Below, piece by piece: positions 52,099 through 61,289 of a stretch of 64,000 nt of DNA; positions within the stretch are counted from its first letter, which is position 1; each line of letters begins with the position of its first letter. The translations under genes and the position numbers were made by a program. The notes under the pieces were generated by a model. That model saw only the letters and a list, made by a program, of their open reading frames with translations. It had not been told where the DNA came from and ran no database searches. Where the stretch lies: assembly GCF_019331675.1 (NCBI RefSeq), contig NZ_JAHBBJ010000004.1, forward strand, positions 1 through 64,000. Direction: 5' to 3'. The stretch comes from Bifidobacterium miconisargentati (lineage in GTDB: Bacteria; Actinomycetota; Actinomycetes; Actinomycetales; Bifidobacteriaceae).

Positions 52099-53190
52099 GT
52101 GTCAGACAACGCCACAGCGGCCTCCGCGACCTCATCGGCGACGAAGAAGCCGAAGAAGAACCGTCTTTCGGGCGGGTTCTTCCGCTTCGTGCTGACGAGG
52201 TTCCTGCTGATTATCCCCACCGTCTTCATTCTCGTCACCATCGTGTTCTTCGTGATGCGCGCCACCGGCGACCCCATCTCCGCCGCCTTGGGCGGACGCC
52301 TTACCCCGGATGAGCTGCAGCGCCGCATCCACGCCGCCGGCTATGACCGGCCGCTCATCGTGCAGTACATCGACTACCTTGGCGGCCTGCTGCATGGCGA
52401 TTTGGGCACCACGCTCACCGACAACCAGCCCGTCATCACCATCCTCACCCGCTACGGCGCGGCCACGTTCGAGCTCGCGTTCCTGAGCCTGATCGTCGCG
52501 CTCATCGTGGGCATCGGCCTGGGCCGTCTGGCCGCCAAGTACCGCGACCGCGCCGCCGACGCCGGCATCCGCGTGTTCGCCATCCTGTGCTACGCCACCC
52601 CGGTGTTCTTCCTCGGCCTCGTGCTGAAGCTCATCTTCGCCGTCTGGCTCAACATCCTGCCGCCGTCCGGACGCTCCGACCTGTCCAGCGAAATGCAGTT
52701 CCAGCGGCTCGTCTCGCCCACCGGCTTCTACATCATCGACGCCCTGCAGCTCGGCGACGTGACCGTGCTCGTGGACGTGCTGCGCCACGCGGTGCTCCCG
52801 GCCCTCGCCCTGGGCCTGCTGACCGCGGGCGTGTTCATCCGACTCGTGCGCACCAACGTGATCTCCACCTACACCTCCGGCTACGTGGAGGCCGCCCGTT
52901 CCCGCGGCGTCTCCGAGAAGCGCCTGCTCGACAAGCACGCCTGGCGTCCGGCCCTCATCCCGATCATCACCGTGATGGGCATGCAGATCGCCATGATGCT
53001 GGCCGGTGCGGTGCTCACCGAAACCACGTTCGAATGGAAGGGCCTGGGCTTCATGCTGTCCAACTACCTCAAGGCCCGCGACTTCGTGGCCGTGCAGGGC
53101 ATCGTGATCCTCATCGCCATCATCGTGGCCGTGGTGAACTTCATCGTGGACGTGATCAGCGCCCTGATCGACCCGAGAGTGAGGTACTGA
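52099..53190 (+). CDS. oligopeptide ABC permease, DppB/OppB-like
   Basis: A 363-aa inner-membrane subunit. A basic cytoplasmic N-terminus is followed by about six helices. The DppB-type N-terminal block is present (MRATGDPISAAL...YDRPLIVQYIDYLGGLLHGDLG), and the coupling loop is YVEAARSRGVSEKRLL. The GTG start at 52099 follows AAAGGAGC; the longer frame from 52027 runs through the hairpin and is rejected. It is followed one nt later by the partner permease. Confidence 0.92.
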   Translation: MSDNATAASATSSATKKPKKNRLSGGFFRFVLTRFLLIIPTVFILVTIVFFVMRATGDPISAALGGRLTPDELQRRIHAAGYDRPLIVQYIDYLGGLLHGDLGTTLTDNQPVITILTRYGAATFELAFLSLIVALIVGIGLGRLAAKYRDRAADAGIRVFAILCYATPVFFLGLVLKLIFAVWLNILPPSGRSDLSSEMQFQRLVSPTGFYIIDALQLGDVTVLVDVLRHAVLPALALGLLTAGVFIRLVRTNVISTYTSGYVEAARSRGVSEKRLLDKHAWRPALIPIITVMGMQIAMMLAGAVLTETTFEWKGLGFMLSNYLKARDFVAVQGIVILIAIIVAVVNFIVDVISALIDPRVRY

Positions 53191-53191
53191 C

Positions 53192-54373
53192 ATGACCGAA
53201 AGCACCGCAACCAAAGTCGGCGTGCCCGGCGACGAGCGCCTGAACAACCTCAACGTCAACAAGCCCACCCCATGGTGGGAGAAGATCGCCATCGTGCGCG
53301 ACCTGAAGATCGCGGTCGGCTGGCAGAAGGGCATGCTCGTCACCGGTCTGGTGATCACCGTGTTCTTCATCCTGCTCGCCCTGTTCGCCCCGCTCATCGC
53401 GCCGTACGGCTACGCGCAGATGAAGGACGACTCCGGTGTATCCTTCCCGACCCAGTCCGCACCCAGCGCCGAACACATCTGGGGTACCACTGTGGGCGGT
53501 TACGACGTGTTCAGCCGCACCATCTGGGGCGCGCGTACCGCCATCATCGCCATCGTCATCGCCGTGGTCCTCTCCATCTTCGCCGGCGTGTTGCTGGGCC
53601 TGGTCTCCGGCTACTTCGGCGGCTGGGTGGACCGTGTGCTCGTGGTGATCGCCGACGCCATCTACTCGTTCCCCTCGCTGCTGCTCGCCATCCTCATGGC
53701 CATCATGATCTCCGGCGGCCAGTCCGGCCTGTGGAGTGGCATCCTGGCCTCCGGCATCTCCATCACCGTGGTCTACATCCCGCAGTACTTCCGCACCATC
53801 CGCGCCGAAGTGGTGCGCATCAAGAACTCGGCGTACGTCGAATCCGCCAAGGTGGTGGGCGCCTCCACCTGGCGCATCATGACCAAGCACCTGCTCAAGA
53901 ACTCCACCCGCACCCTGCCGGTGATCCTGACGCTCAACTCCTCCGAGGCCATCCTGACGCTCGCCGGACTGGGCTTCCTGGGCTTTGGCATCGAGCCGAC
54001 CGCCGCCTCCGAATGGGGCTATGACCTCAACCGTTCGGTCGCGGACGTCACCGCAGGCATCTGGTGGACCGCCGTGTTCCCGGGCCTGGCCATCGTGCTC
54101 ATCGTGCTCGGCATCACGCTCGTGGGCGAGTCGCTCAACGACCTCGCCGACCCGCGTCTGCGCGCACGCAAGTCCGCGGGCGAGGTGGTCGGCTCCATCG
54201 AGGACACCTCCGTTGATCCGAACGAGAAGCCGTCCGCCCGCAACGAAGTGATCGCCGAACTTGATTCGACCCTGAACCCGCCCGCCACCGTCACCGACCA
54301 TGACCCGGCCATCGTGGCCTCCGAATGGACCGGCGAAGACAGGACGGCCGCGAACGGCGACGGCAAGGAGTGA
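53192..54373 (+). CDS. oligopeptide ABC permease, DppC/OppC-like
   Basis: A 393-aa inner-membrane subunit. The OppC-type N-terminal helix is followed by a periplasmic-type loop (HIWGTTVGGYDVFSRTIWGA), which is the family signature. The coupling loop is YVESAKVVGASTWRIMTKHL. The C-terminal ~65 residues beyond the last helix are acidic and polar, longer than usual. It forms the channel with the upstream permease and starts one nt after its stop. Confidence 0.92.
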   Translation: MTESTATKVGVPGDERLNNLNVNKPTPWWEKIAIVRDLKIAVGWQKGMLVTGLVITVFFILLALFAPLIAPYGYAQMKDDSGVSFPTQSAPSAEHIWGTTVGGYDVFSRTIWGARTAIIAIVIAVVLSIFAGVLLGLVSGYFGGWVDRVLVVIADAIYSFPSLLLAILMAIMISGGQSGLWSGILASGISITVVYIPQYFRTIRAEVVRIKNSAYVESAKVVGASTWRIMTKHLLKNSTRTLPVILTLNSSEAILTLAGLGFLGFGIEPTAASEWGYDLNRSVADVTAGIWWTAVFPGLAIVLIVLGITLVGESLNDLADPRLRARKSAGEVVGSIEDTSVDPNEKPSARNEVIAELDSTLNPPATVTDHDPAIVASEWTGEDRTAANGDGKE

Positions 54374-54375
54374 AG

Positions 54376-56094
54376 ATGACCGAGAACACCAACGAAAACA
54401 AGAACCTCGCCGAAATCAAGGACCTGTCCGTTTCCTTCATGACCGACGCCGGCTCCATCAAGGCCGTCGAGGACGTGAATTTCACGATTCCGCGCAAGAC
54501 CGTGGTCGGCGTGGTGGGCGAGTCCGGTTCCGGCAAATCCGTGACCGCACGCTCCATCATCAAGCTGCTGCCCGAAACCGCCACCACCTCGGGTGCCGTC
54601 TACCTGTCCAAGCGTGACGGCTCCGATTCGCTGGACGTGCTTTCGCTCTCCGGCGAGCAGTTGCGCCAGGTGCGCGGCTCCGAGGCCGCCATGGTGTTCC
54701 AGGAGCCGAACTCGGTGCTGAACCCGGTCTACACGATCGGCTGGCAGATCGAGGAAGGCCTGCGCGCCCATGGCTTGAAGGACAAGAAGGCCCTGCGTGC
54801 CAAGGCCATCGACATCCTGAAGAAGGTTGGCATCCCGGACGCCGAGACCCGTGTGGACTACTACCCGCACCAGTTCTCCGGCGGCCAGAAGCAGCGCATC
54901 GTCATCGCCATGGCGCTCGTGCTGAACCCCGGCCTGATCCTCGCCGATGAGCCGACCACCGCGTTGGACGTGACCGTGCAGGCCGAGATCCTCGACCTGT
55001 TGCGCCTCGCCCGCGACGAGTTCGACGCCTCCGTGCTCATCATCACCCACAACATGGGCGTGATCGCGGACATCGCCGACCAGGTGGTGGTCATGTACCG
55101 CGGCCATGTGGTCGAGCAGGGCACCGTGGAACAGGTCTTCTACCATCCGCAGGACGACTACACCAAGCGGTTGCTGGGTGCCGTGCCGCGCATCGGCCAG
55201 AAGCTCGTGGTTCGCGACCGCGAGGGCAAGCCGATCGAGCGCAAGGCCGACTGGCGCGAGCAGCCGGTGGCCGTGGAGGCCAAGGGACTGACCATCACGT
55301 ACCCCGGCCACCTCATGCAGCCCGACTTCAAGGCCGTGGACGGCATCGACTTCACCATCCACCGCTCCGAAGTGCTGGGACTCGTGGGCGAGTCCGGTTC
55401 CGGCAAGTCCACCACGGGCCGTGCCATCGCCGGTCTGCAGAAGGTCTCCGGCGGTTCGCTCAACGTGCTCGGCATCGAGATGAACGGCGTCAAGGAGCGT
55501 GATTTCAAGCCCAAGCGCGCGGACATCGGCTTCGTGTTCCAGGATCCGGGATCCTCGTTCAACCCGCTCATGACCATCGCGGAGAACGTGGCCGAGCCGC
55601 TGATCGTGCACCGCAAGTACGGTTCCGTGGCCGAGGCCAAGGATTACGTGGGCGACCTGCTGGAGATGGTCCAGCTGCCGCGCGCCTACATGAACCGCTT
55701 CCCGCACGAACTCTCCGGCGGTCAGCGACAGCGCGCCTCCCTGGCACGCGGACTCGCGTTGAAGCCCTCGTTGCTCATCGCCGACGAGCCGACGTCGGCC
55801 CTGGACGTGTCCGTGCAGGCCAAGGTGCTGGAGCTGTTCAAGCGGCTGCAGGTGGAGATCGGCTTCGCGTGCCTGTTCATCACCCATGACCTTGCTGTGG
55901 TGGACATGCTCGCCGACCGCATCATGGTGATGCACAAGGGCAAGATCGTCGAACACGGCGACGCCGACCAGATCATGCAGCGCCCGGAGGATCCGTACAC
56001 CAAGAAGCTGCTGGCCTCCCTGCCCGTGCCCGACCCGCGCGAACAGCAGATTCACCGTGCCCAGTTGCACGAGCTGCTCGCCGCCGAGGCCTAG
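54376..56094 (+). CDS. fused dual ABC ATPase for oligopeptide import (DppD-DppF)
   Basis: A 572-aa protein with two complete ATPase halves. First half: Walker A GESGSGKSVTAR, signature FSGGQKQR, Walker B ILADEPTTALD. Second half: Walker A GESGSGKSTTGR, signature LSGGQRQR, Walker B LIADEPTSALD. Each half ends with an oligopeptide-type C-terminal extension. Fusion replaces the separate DppD and DppF. ATG 54376 lies two nt after the permease stop. It completes the importer operon, and a strong terminator follows. Confidence 0.95.
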   Translation: MTENTNENKNLAEIKDLSVSFMTDAGSIKAVEDVNFTIPRKTVVGVVGESGSGKSVTARSIIKLLPETATTSGAVYLSKRDGSDSLDVLSLSGEQLRQVRGSEAAMVFQEPNSVLNPVYTIGWQIEEGLRAHGLKDKKALRAKAIDILKKVGIPDAETRVDYYPHQFSGGQKQRIVIAMALVLNPGLILADEPTTALDVTVQAEILDLLRLARDEFDASVLIITHNMGVIADIADQVVVMYRGHVVEQGTVEQVFYHPQDDYTKRLLGAVPRIGQKLVVRDREGKPIERKADWREQPVAVEAKGLTITYPGHLMQPDFKAVDGIDFTIHRSEVLGLVGESGSGKSTTGRAIAGLQKVSGGSLNVLGIEMNGVKERDFKPKRADIGFVFQDPGSSFNPLMTIAENVAEPLIVHRKYGSVAEAKDYVGDLLEMVQLPRAYMNRFPHELSGGQRQRASLARGLALKPSLLIADEPTSALDVSVQAKVLELFKRLQVEIGFACLFITHDLAVVDMLADRIMVMHKGKIVEHGDADQIMQRPEDPYTKKLLASLPVPDPREQQIHRAQLHELLAAEA

Positions 56095-56102
56095 ACACCT
56101 TT

Positions 56103-56130
56103 CTTGGATCCCCTGACAAGGGAAGCCAAG
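56103..56130. repeat. CTCCCCTC-type hairpin remnant, copy G
   Basis: CTTGGATCCCCT and AGGGAAGCCAAG form an imperfect hairpin directly after the ATPase stop. A shortened member of the repeat family, next to the true terminator. Confidence 0.6.
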
Positions 56131-56168
56131 AAAAACGCTATGCCGTGTGAATCGGCATAGCGTTTTTT
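56131..56168. terminator. bidirectional terminator after the peptide importer
   Basis: AAAAACGCTATGCCG (56131-56145) pairs with CGGCATAGCGTTTTT (from 56153), with A- and T-runs. It ends the importer operon on plus and, 10 nt past its stop, the NUDIX gene on minus. Confidence 0.93.
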
Positions 56169-56177
56169 CTTTTTGTT

Positions 56178-56699
56178 TCAGTATTGTTCCCCGTCGAACC
56201 GGAAGAACGCATGCGCATCGCCGCGCTTCTTGTTCTCGATGTACCGGCGGAACAGCTCCAACCGTTCCACGGTGCTTGCGGCCAGCGGCTGGGGGAGCGC
56301 GTCCAGGTCGAACCAGCCCACGTTGAGGCTCTCCTCGTCGCCCACGAACGGCTCGGCGTTGCCGCCCGGCTTCAGGGCGCACAGGAACGAATGGTCCATG
56401 TACATCGTGTTGTCGCCGTTCGCATAGGTGATGACCCTGTCGGACGAGGTGACGGCCACCAGATCGGTGACGATGGCGTCCACGCCTGTCTCCTCCTTGA
56501 TCTCGCGCACCACCGTGTCCGCGGGCTGCTCGCCCGGCTCGTTGATGCCGTAGACCATCGCCCATTCGCCGGTGTCCGAGCGACGGCCCAGCAGCAACTG
56601 GCCGCGGTCATTGAGCACGCAGCCGGTCACGCCGTTGAGCCACAGCAGATCATGGCCGATTTTCTTACGTAGGTCGAGTACAAATTCTGGAGTCGGCAT
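56178..56699 (-). CDS. NUDIX hydrolase
   Basis: A 173-aa enzyme hydrolysing a nucleoside diphosphate linked to another group. The full Nudix box is seen: GINEPGE, seven residues, then REIKEETGV, with the catalytic glutamates kept. The N-terminal part (DLRKKIGHDLLWLNGVTGCV) matches an ADP-ribose or 8-oxo-dGTP pyrophosphatase-like branch common in Actinobacteria. The exact substrate is unknown. ATG 56699 has AGGAGG upstream. It is monocistronic and convergent with the peptide importer. Confidence 0.88.
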   Translation of the reverse strand: MPTPEFVLDLRKKIGHDLLWLNGVTGCVLNDRGQLLLGRRSDTGEWAMVYGINEPGEQPADTVVREIKEETGVDAIVTDLVAVTSSDRVITYANGDNTMYMDHSFLCALKPGGNAEPFVGDEESLNVGWFDLDALPQPLAASTVERLELFRRYIENKKRGDAHAFFRFDGEQY

Positions 56700-56721
56700 A
56701 CATGCCTCCTTACAAAGAATG

Positions 56722-56870
56722 CTTGGCTCCCCTTGTCAGGACATTGCCGTGAAGCAAACAGCAGAGCTGTTTGTAGGCAATGTGCGAGGCGACAGCCGAG
56801 CCAATAGGACGCGAACGGAGTTCGTCGTTGGTTACAGGACGAGCTGTCCGCGAAGCGGACTGAGGGGTAG
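56722..56870 (-). repeat. 149-nt repeat element, copy H1
   Basis: Near-identical reverse complement of 37313-37461. It carries CTTGGCTCCCC at its left, GAGGGGTAG at its right and the AAACAGC/GCTGTTT hairpin inside. It lies between the NUDIX gene start and the aminopeptidase stop. Confidence 0.85.
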
Positions 56871-56894
56871 CCAAAGTCGTATCCATCCGCTTGA

Positions 56895-56946
56895 CTACCC
56901 CTCAGCCTCACTTCGTTCGGCAGCTCCCCTGACAAGGGGAGCCAAG
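56895..56946. repeat. CTCCCCTC-type repeat, copy H2
   Basis: A ~52-nt unit (CTACCCCTCAG ... AGGGGAGCCAAG) in opposite orientation to copy H1, forming with it an imperfect inverted pair around 24 nt. It lies 13 nt past the aminopeptidase stop on minus. The 259-bp gap holds no gene. Confidence 0.8.
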
Positions 56947-56958
56947 AAGCATCATCAT

Positions 56959-58554
56959 TTACTTATTGACAGAAGCGCGCTCGGCCATCCACTCTTCGAC
57001 CTCATCGATCTGCTTCGGGATGCCGGCGGAGATCCATTCGGGTCCGTTCTCGGTCATGAGCACGTCGTCCTCGATGCGGATGCCGATACCGCGGTACTCC
57101 GGCGGAATGAGCAGGTCGTCCTCACGGAAGTACAGGCCCGGCTCGATGGTGAAGATCATGCCCGGACGAATCGGCGCGCCCTGATACGCCTCGAAACGAG
57201 CCTGCGCGCAATCATGCACGTCCAGGCCCAGATGATGGGCCACGCCGCAGGCCAGCCAACGACGATGCTGCTGGCCCTCGGGGGAGAGGGACTCCTCGAC
57301 GCTCACCGGCAGCAGGCCCCAGTCGTGCAGACGCTCGGCAATCACGCGCATGCAGGCGTGATGGATGTCGGAATACGTGGCACCCGGCTTGGCTGCCTCG
57401 AAACCGGCCTGCTGGGAATCCAGCACGGCCTGGTACAGGCGCTTCTGCAGGTCGGTGAACTTGCCGTTGGTCGGGAAGGTTCGGGTGATGTCCGCCGTGT
57501 AGAGGGAATCGACCTCCACGCCGGCGTCCACGAGCAGCATGTCGCCGGTCTTCACCACGCCGGTGTTGCGCATCCAATGCAGGATGGGGGCGTGCGGACC
57601 GGAGGCCACGATGGAGTCGTATCCGACGGCGTTGCCCAGCTCGCGGGAGACCGCGTTGAACGCGCCTTCGAGAATGCGCTCGGAACGCGGCTTGTCCAGT
57701 GCGGCGGGCAGGGCGGACAGCAGACGGTCGAAGCCCTGCTTGGTGGCGTTCACGGCCTTGCGCATCTCGCCGATTTCATAGGAATCCTTGACCATGCGGG
57801 CCTCGGACGTGAACTCGTGCAGCTTGTCGTCCGCGGCGGAGTTCTTGTCGGGATCGGTTGCTCCGTTCGCCTCTCGAATCGACTCGACCAGGGAGGTGAT
57901 CTGCGGATCGGTCTCGTGCATCACGCGCACACGGACGGCACCGGCCTCGGTGCCGACATCCTTGGATAGAGCATCGGCCAGCTGCGCGATATCGTGCGTT
58001 TCGATGCCGGTCATGGCGGTCATTTCCTTGAGTCCGGCGCGCGGGCCGACCCAGTACTCGCCGTAATGCGGGTTCATGAAGAAGTCCGTGGTGGAGTTAT
58101 CGGCGCGCGGGGCCACGAACAGTTCGGGCGTATGGGTCTGACCGGCCTTGGCCTCGGGGGAGTCCGGGTCGACGGGGTTGAGCACCAGCACGGCACCGGC
58201 CTCATAGTCCACGCCGAGACCGGTGTAATAGGCGAAGGCGGTGTCCGGGCGGAACATGTAATCGCAATCGTTGTTGCGTACCTTCGGCTGACCGGCGGGA
58301 ATCACCAGGCGCTCGCCGGGGAAGGCCTTGCCCAGCGCGGCGATGCGGGCGGGAGTGAACTTGGAGGATTCCAGCGGCGCGATGGCGGGCTCGTCATCGG
58401 CCCAGCCGGACTTCATGAACTCCTTGAACGCTTCCGACCTCGGACGCAGCGAACGGTTGTTCACGCGGTCGCTCATGGCCTGATCGCTGCCCGGGGCGCT
58501 CGCCTGCTCCTCGGCCTCGTATTCCTTGTCCTTCTCGGTGATGACCTCACCCAT
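56959..58554 (-). CDS. pepP: Xaa-Pro aminopeptidase (M24B)
   Basis: A 531-aa cytoplasmic metallopeptidase removing N-terminal residues before proline. An N-terminal AMP_N domain (about 75-230) precedes the pita-bread M24 domain. Its dinuclear metal ligands are visible as VDAGVE and ADITRTFP (two Asp), HHLGLDVHD (His), TIEPGLY (Glu) and RIEDDV (Glu). The first ~50 residues form an acidic extension. ATG 58554 follows AAGGAG, so the 93-codon longer frame is rejected. Together with the nearby importer it can process proline-rich peptides such as those from milk casein. Confidence 0.93.
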   Translation of the reverse strand: MGEVITEKDKEYEAEEQASAPGSDQAMSDRVNNRSLRPRSEAFKEFMKSGWADDEPAIAPLESSKFTPARIAALGKAFPGERLVIPAGQPKVRNNDCDYMFRPDTAFAYYTGLGVDYEAGAVLVLNPVDPDSPEAKAGQTHTPELFVAPRADNSTTDFFMNPHYGEYWVGPRAGLKEMTAMTGIETHDIAQLADALSKDVGTEAGAVRVRVMHETDPQITSLVESIREANGATDPDKNSAADDKLHEFTSEARMVKDSYEIGEMRKAVNATKQGFDRLLSALPAALDKPRSERILEGAFNAVSRELGNAVGYDSIVASGPHAPILHWMRNTGVVKTGDMLLVDAGVEVDSLYTADITRTFPTNGKFTDLQKRLYQAVLDSQQAGFEAAKPGATYSDIHHACMRVIAERLHDWGLLPVSVEESLSPEGQQHRRWLACGVAHHLGLDVHDCAQARFEAYQGAPIRPGMIFTIEPGLYFREDDLLIPPEYRGIGIRIEDDVLMTENGPEWISAGIPKQIDEVEEWMAERASVNK

Positions 58555-58708
58555 TGACACTCCTTGCGAAGAATCCGAAATGTTACCGCTCTCATAGTAG
58601 TCCGTCGGGAGGGTTGGGCATACCGTTCTCATGACGGACTGCGACGCGGTGAAGTCTCGATGGAAAGACGGAGGCGGTGGCAGGCCAGACGTCGTAAGAA
58701 CCGTGGCT

Positions 58709-59251
58709 TCAACCGAATATGGTGAGGTATACCTCAAAGCCGGCATTTGCGTGGTGGACGGTGACGTTTTTTTCTGCGGGATTTGCGGTATCGGCATCAT
58801 CCGTGCCATGGGCGGGAACATTGTTGCCATCAAGGAACCTTCGGATCTCGTCTACCGCCACGGCCTGAGCCTCGATCCTCGGATAGCCGTAGATGCCGGC
58901 GGAGATGAGCGGGAACGCGATGCTGGCGCAGCCGAGAGATCGCGCGAGTTCCAGCGAATTGCGATAGCAGGCGCGCAGCAGTCGTTCCTCGTCGTGCGAG
59001 CCGCCCTGCCAGACGGGTCCGGCGGTATGGATCACATACCTGGCGGACAGGTCGAAGCCTGGCGTGGCCACGGCCTGACCGGTACGAATCGGGGAGAGCC
59101 GGTCGCAGGCCTCCTGCATGCGTCGCGCGCCGGCCGCCTGGAAGATCGCTCCGCACACGCCACCGCCCATGAGCAGACGGGTGTTCGCCGCGTTCACGAT
59201 GACGTCCGTCCTCATCGTGGTGATGTCCCGTCGCACCAATGTCAACGGCAT
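58709..59251 (-). CDS. macro-domain protein (ADP-ribose/O-acetyl-ADP-ribose hydrolase-like)
   Basis: A 180-aa single macro domain. Family blocks are VIVNAANTRLLMGGGVCGAIFQAAG (positions about 16-40 in the protein) and HTAGPVW. SIAFPLISAGIYGYP completes the ADP-ribose pocket. Single-domain bacterial members remove ADP-ribose or deacetylate O-acetyl-ADP-ribose. The C-terminal ~35 residues are atypical. The start at 59251 follows GGGGAGG; an upstream frame to 59404 lacks homology. There is no obvious ADP-ribosyltransferase or sirtuin partner beside it. It is on the same strand as the AbiEi-like gene 79 bp upstream. Confidence 0.88.
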   Translation of the reverse strand: MPLTLVRRDITTMRTDVIVNAANTRLLMGGGVCGAIFQAAGARRMQEACDRLSPIRTGQAVATPGFDLSARYVIHTAGPVWQGGSHDEERLLRACYRNSLELARSLGCASIAFPLISAGIYGYPRIEAQAVAVDEIRRFLDGNNVPAHGTDDADTANPAEKNVTVHHANAGFEVYLTIFG

Positions 59252-59330
59252 ACATGCCTCCCCGGATACGCTGATTGTCCGACATCCTCCACAGTAATCG
59301 ACGCTGGTCGCGTCATCGGCGCAGTACTCG

Positions 59331-60350
59331 CTATGAAACGGGATGCGATGTCTCGTCTTCGCCCGATTGACCCTTTCGACTGGCGGTCTGCGGAATTCCC
59401 GCACGAAGGAGTTTCATCGTCAACGGAGTGCGTTCCATTGCATCCTCATAAGTGAAATGAACAACTTCGGAAGCGCCGGCACGCTGCAATCCGGCATCCC
59501 GTTCGCGTTCCTTGGCGATCATCTCCTGAATGCCGCGGTTGCCGGTCATGGCCGGATCCACATATTTGCGCGTGCCGTCATATTCGGCAACCACGACGCG
59601 ACCGCCATCGAGTCGCCATACGAAATCGACGCGGTAGTCGGCACCGGTTTGGGGATCCCTGACCGGCACCTGGATACGAGGTGAGGCAAAGCCCTCTTCG
59701 ATCATCGTTCCCCGTGCGAATGATTCGCCACCGTTCTCGCTTTTCGGGTTGACGTGGCGTAGCAGTCTGAAGATGGGGAGGAAATCGGTACGCATCCGCC
59801 CGCATGCGGTGGTTACCTGTTCGACGGTGAGTCCTTTGGCGAACGCCGAATCGAAGATGGGCAATGCGAAGCGAAAATCATATGTTCGCGCGCATTCGAT
59901 GACCGTGTGCGCCGGGGAGGCCAACAGCAATCCGGTATTCGGATCCTTGGAGGCGGTCGATCGCGCATCCGGCATGTAGATGCGCTTCAGCTGATGGTGC
60001 TGTTGTCGTGATCCGTGATTCGTCGTCATGATGGATACCGAGTCATCGTGCAAGCACCATTGATGCTCGAAGCCATAGGCGCACGCCGCCGTAAGGCCGC
60101 CGAACACCCATTGCGGATGGGCTAGGCCCAAGGCTTTGGCGATATGCAGGGTGCGTTCGGGAGGTGTCAGATCGTTCCAGTATCCGATTGGCGCATACAG
60201 GCTCGGTACGCCCCGATAGGCATGAATGAGTTCGCCTGTTTTGGCTCGACGTTGCATCGCCAACTGTTCGGCGGGAACGCGGGAATAGGCGCATCGTTGT
60301 TCGGACTGTGCTTGTTGCAGGAGGGATGCCACGACTTTGTGTGTCTTCAT
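59331..60350 (-). CDS. AbiEi-antitoxin-like protein with endonuclease-fold C-terminus
   Basis: A 339-aa protein. The first ~190 residues resemble the AbiEi-type transcriptional antitoxin fold (wHTH followed by VFGGLTAACAYGF and a HTVIECARTYDF block). The C-terminal ~110 residues resemble the DUF559/Vsr-like PD-(D/E)XK fold (VDFVW with Asp242, then VVVAEYDG with Glu256 and Asp258, then KY). This layout is common in Actinobacteria, often without a neighbouring toxin. No AbiEii nucleotidyltransferase is seen adjacent. Function is unknown; DNA binding or nuclease activity is inferred. Codon use is less biased and GC lower than the neighbours, suggesting acquisition. Confidence 0.7.
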   Translation of the reverse strand: MKTHKVVASLLQQAQSEQRCAYSRVPAEQLAMQRRAKTGELIHAYRGVPSLYAPIGYWNDLTPPERTLHIAKALGLAHPQWVFGGLTAACAYGFEHQWCLHDDSVSIMTTNHGSRQQHHQLKRIYMPDARSTASKDPNTGLLLASPAHTVIECARTYDFRFALPIFDSAFAKGLTVEQVTTACGRMRTDFLPIFRLLRHVNPKSENGGESFARGTMIEEGFASPRIQVPVRDPQTGADYRVDFVWRLDGGRVVVAEYDGTRKYVDPAMTGNRGIQEMIAKERERDAGLQRAGASEVVHFTYEDAMERTPLTMKLLRAGIPQTASRKGQSGEDETSHPVS

Positions 60351-61289
60351 GCCGTCCAGGGTATTGGAGGATTCATCGGGACTGCTTGGCGGACGGAGGT
60401 TGTGGTTCCAGCTTATGGGCGATGCCGACTGATACTGGCGAAGACCGGTGATGATGCCGAATCGGCTGGGTCACGCAAAAGGTGGATAGTGATCGTCGTA
60501 ATCCACAATGGGATGCCGTGTGCGGCCGTTGCGGCACATGATGTCGAACGGATGTCCGACATGGCGATTTGTGTGTTCTGCTATGCGACGTGATTGCGCC
60601 GCGGTGTGGTTTTTCGACTGCGCGAGGCAGAGGCCGGGCGTCGGACAGACGTTTGCGACCATAATATGAGCAGGTCGCATCACCGATACGAAGCAGTAGT
60701 GCAGGTGACTGGCATGCTGTCTTCGTTGTGCGGATGCCGTTGCCATGAATACGGATCGATGGGATTTGCAGACCGTGATTTGCGGGGCGATTATGCATGC
60801 CGCCGATGGAGGAATTTCTCCCCGTGCCCGTATGACTTCGCTGAGTGCGAACCAGGGAAGTCGGGAACAATATAACTGGCTTTGAGACTTCGCTGATGGC
60901 GGATGTTGAAGTCGTTCTGCCAGCAGTCCGCGACACGACTTCGCTGGAGCTTGATTCAGCGTGGTTTGCGGTGCAAATGGCGGCAATTCGGCTTCATACA
61001 ACGCTCTCAGTGAGGCAGGCGAAACAGTTGTTGGTCTTCCGGCTGCGCTCTCGGGAGGTGCGGGGCAATATCCTGCTGAAGGATGCGATATGTCGTTTAT
61101 GCTAAGCCACGCAATCGCCGTGAGCGAAGCCGTGGAGCCGGTCTTTGGCGGGCTGCCGCCGCGGAGAGGCCTCCGGTGGACCAGCGCAACGGCCGGCTCG
61201 GCACCCCGATGGCTAGACTGGTGGAAGTTTGTGTAGAAGCGTATGAGGCCCGCGGAAACCACCGCCGGCCGCGGAGGGAGACAGAGTAC
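60351..61289. other. ~0.9-kb stretch without a convincing gene
   Basis: Frames on both strands exist here (the longest is 263 codons on minus, 60471-61262). Their predicted residues show no recognisable domain, no good ribosome-binding site and no steady bias. GC and codon pattern differ from the flanking genes. It may be a decayed gene or acquired fragment beside the AbiEi-like gene. The last ~80 bp hold TAGACT (about 61216), a possible -10 for folC. Confidence 0.5.

Noticed and set aside
60471..61262. 263-codon frame on the minus strand in the orphan region
   Set aside because: No domain, poor codon bias, no ribosome-binding site; Pro/Ser/Ala/Arg-rich text of the kind seen in antisense or non-coding DNA. 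Kept only as an undescribed region.
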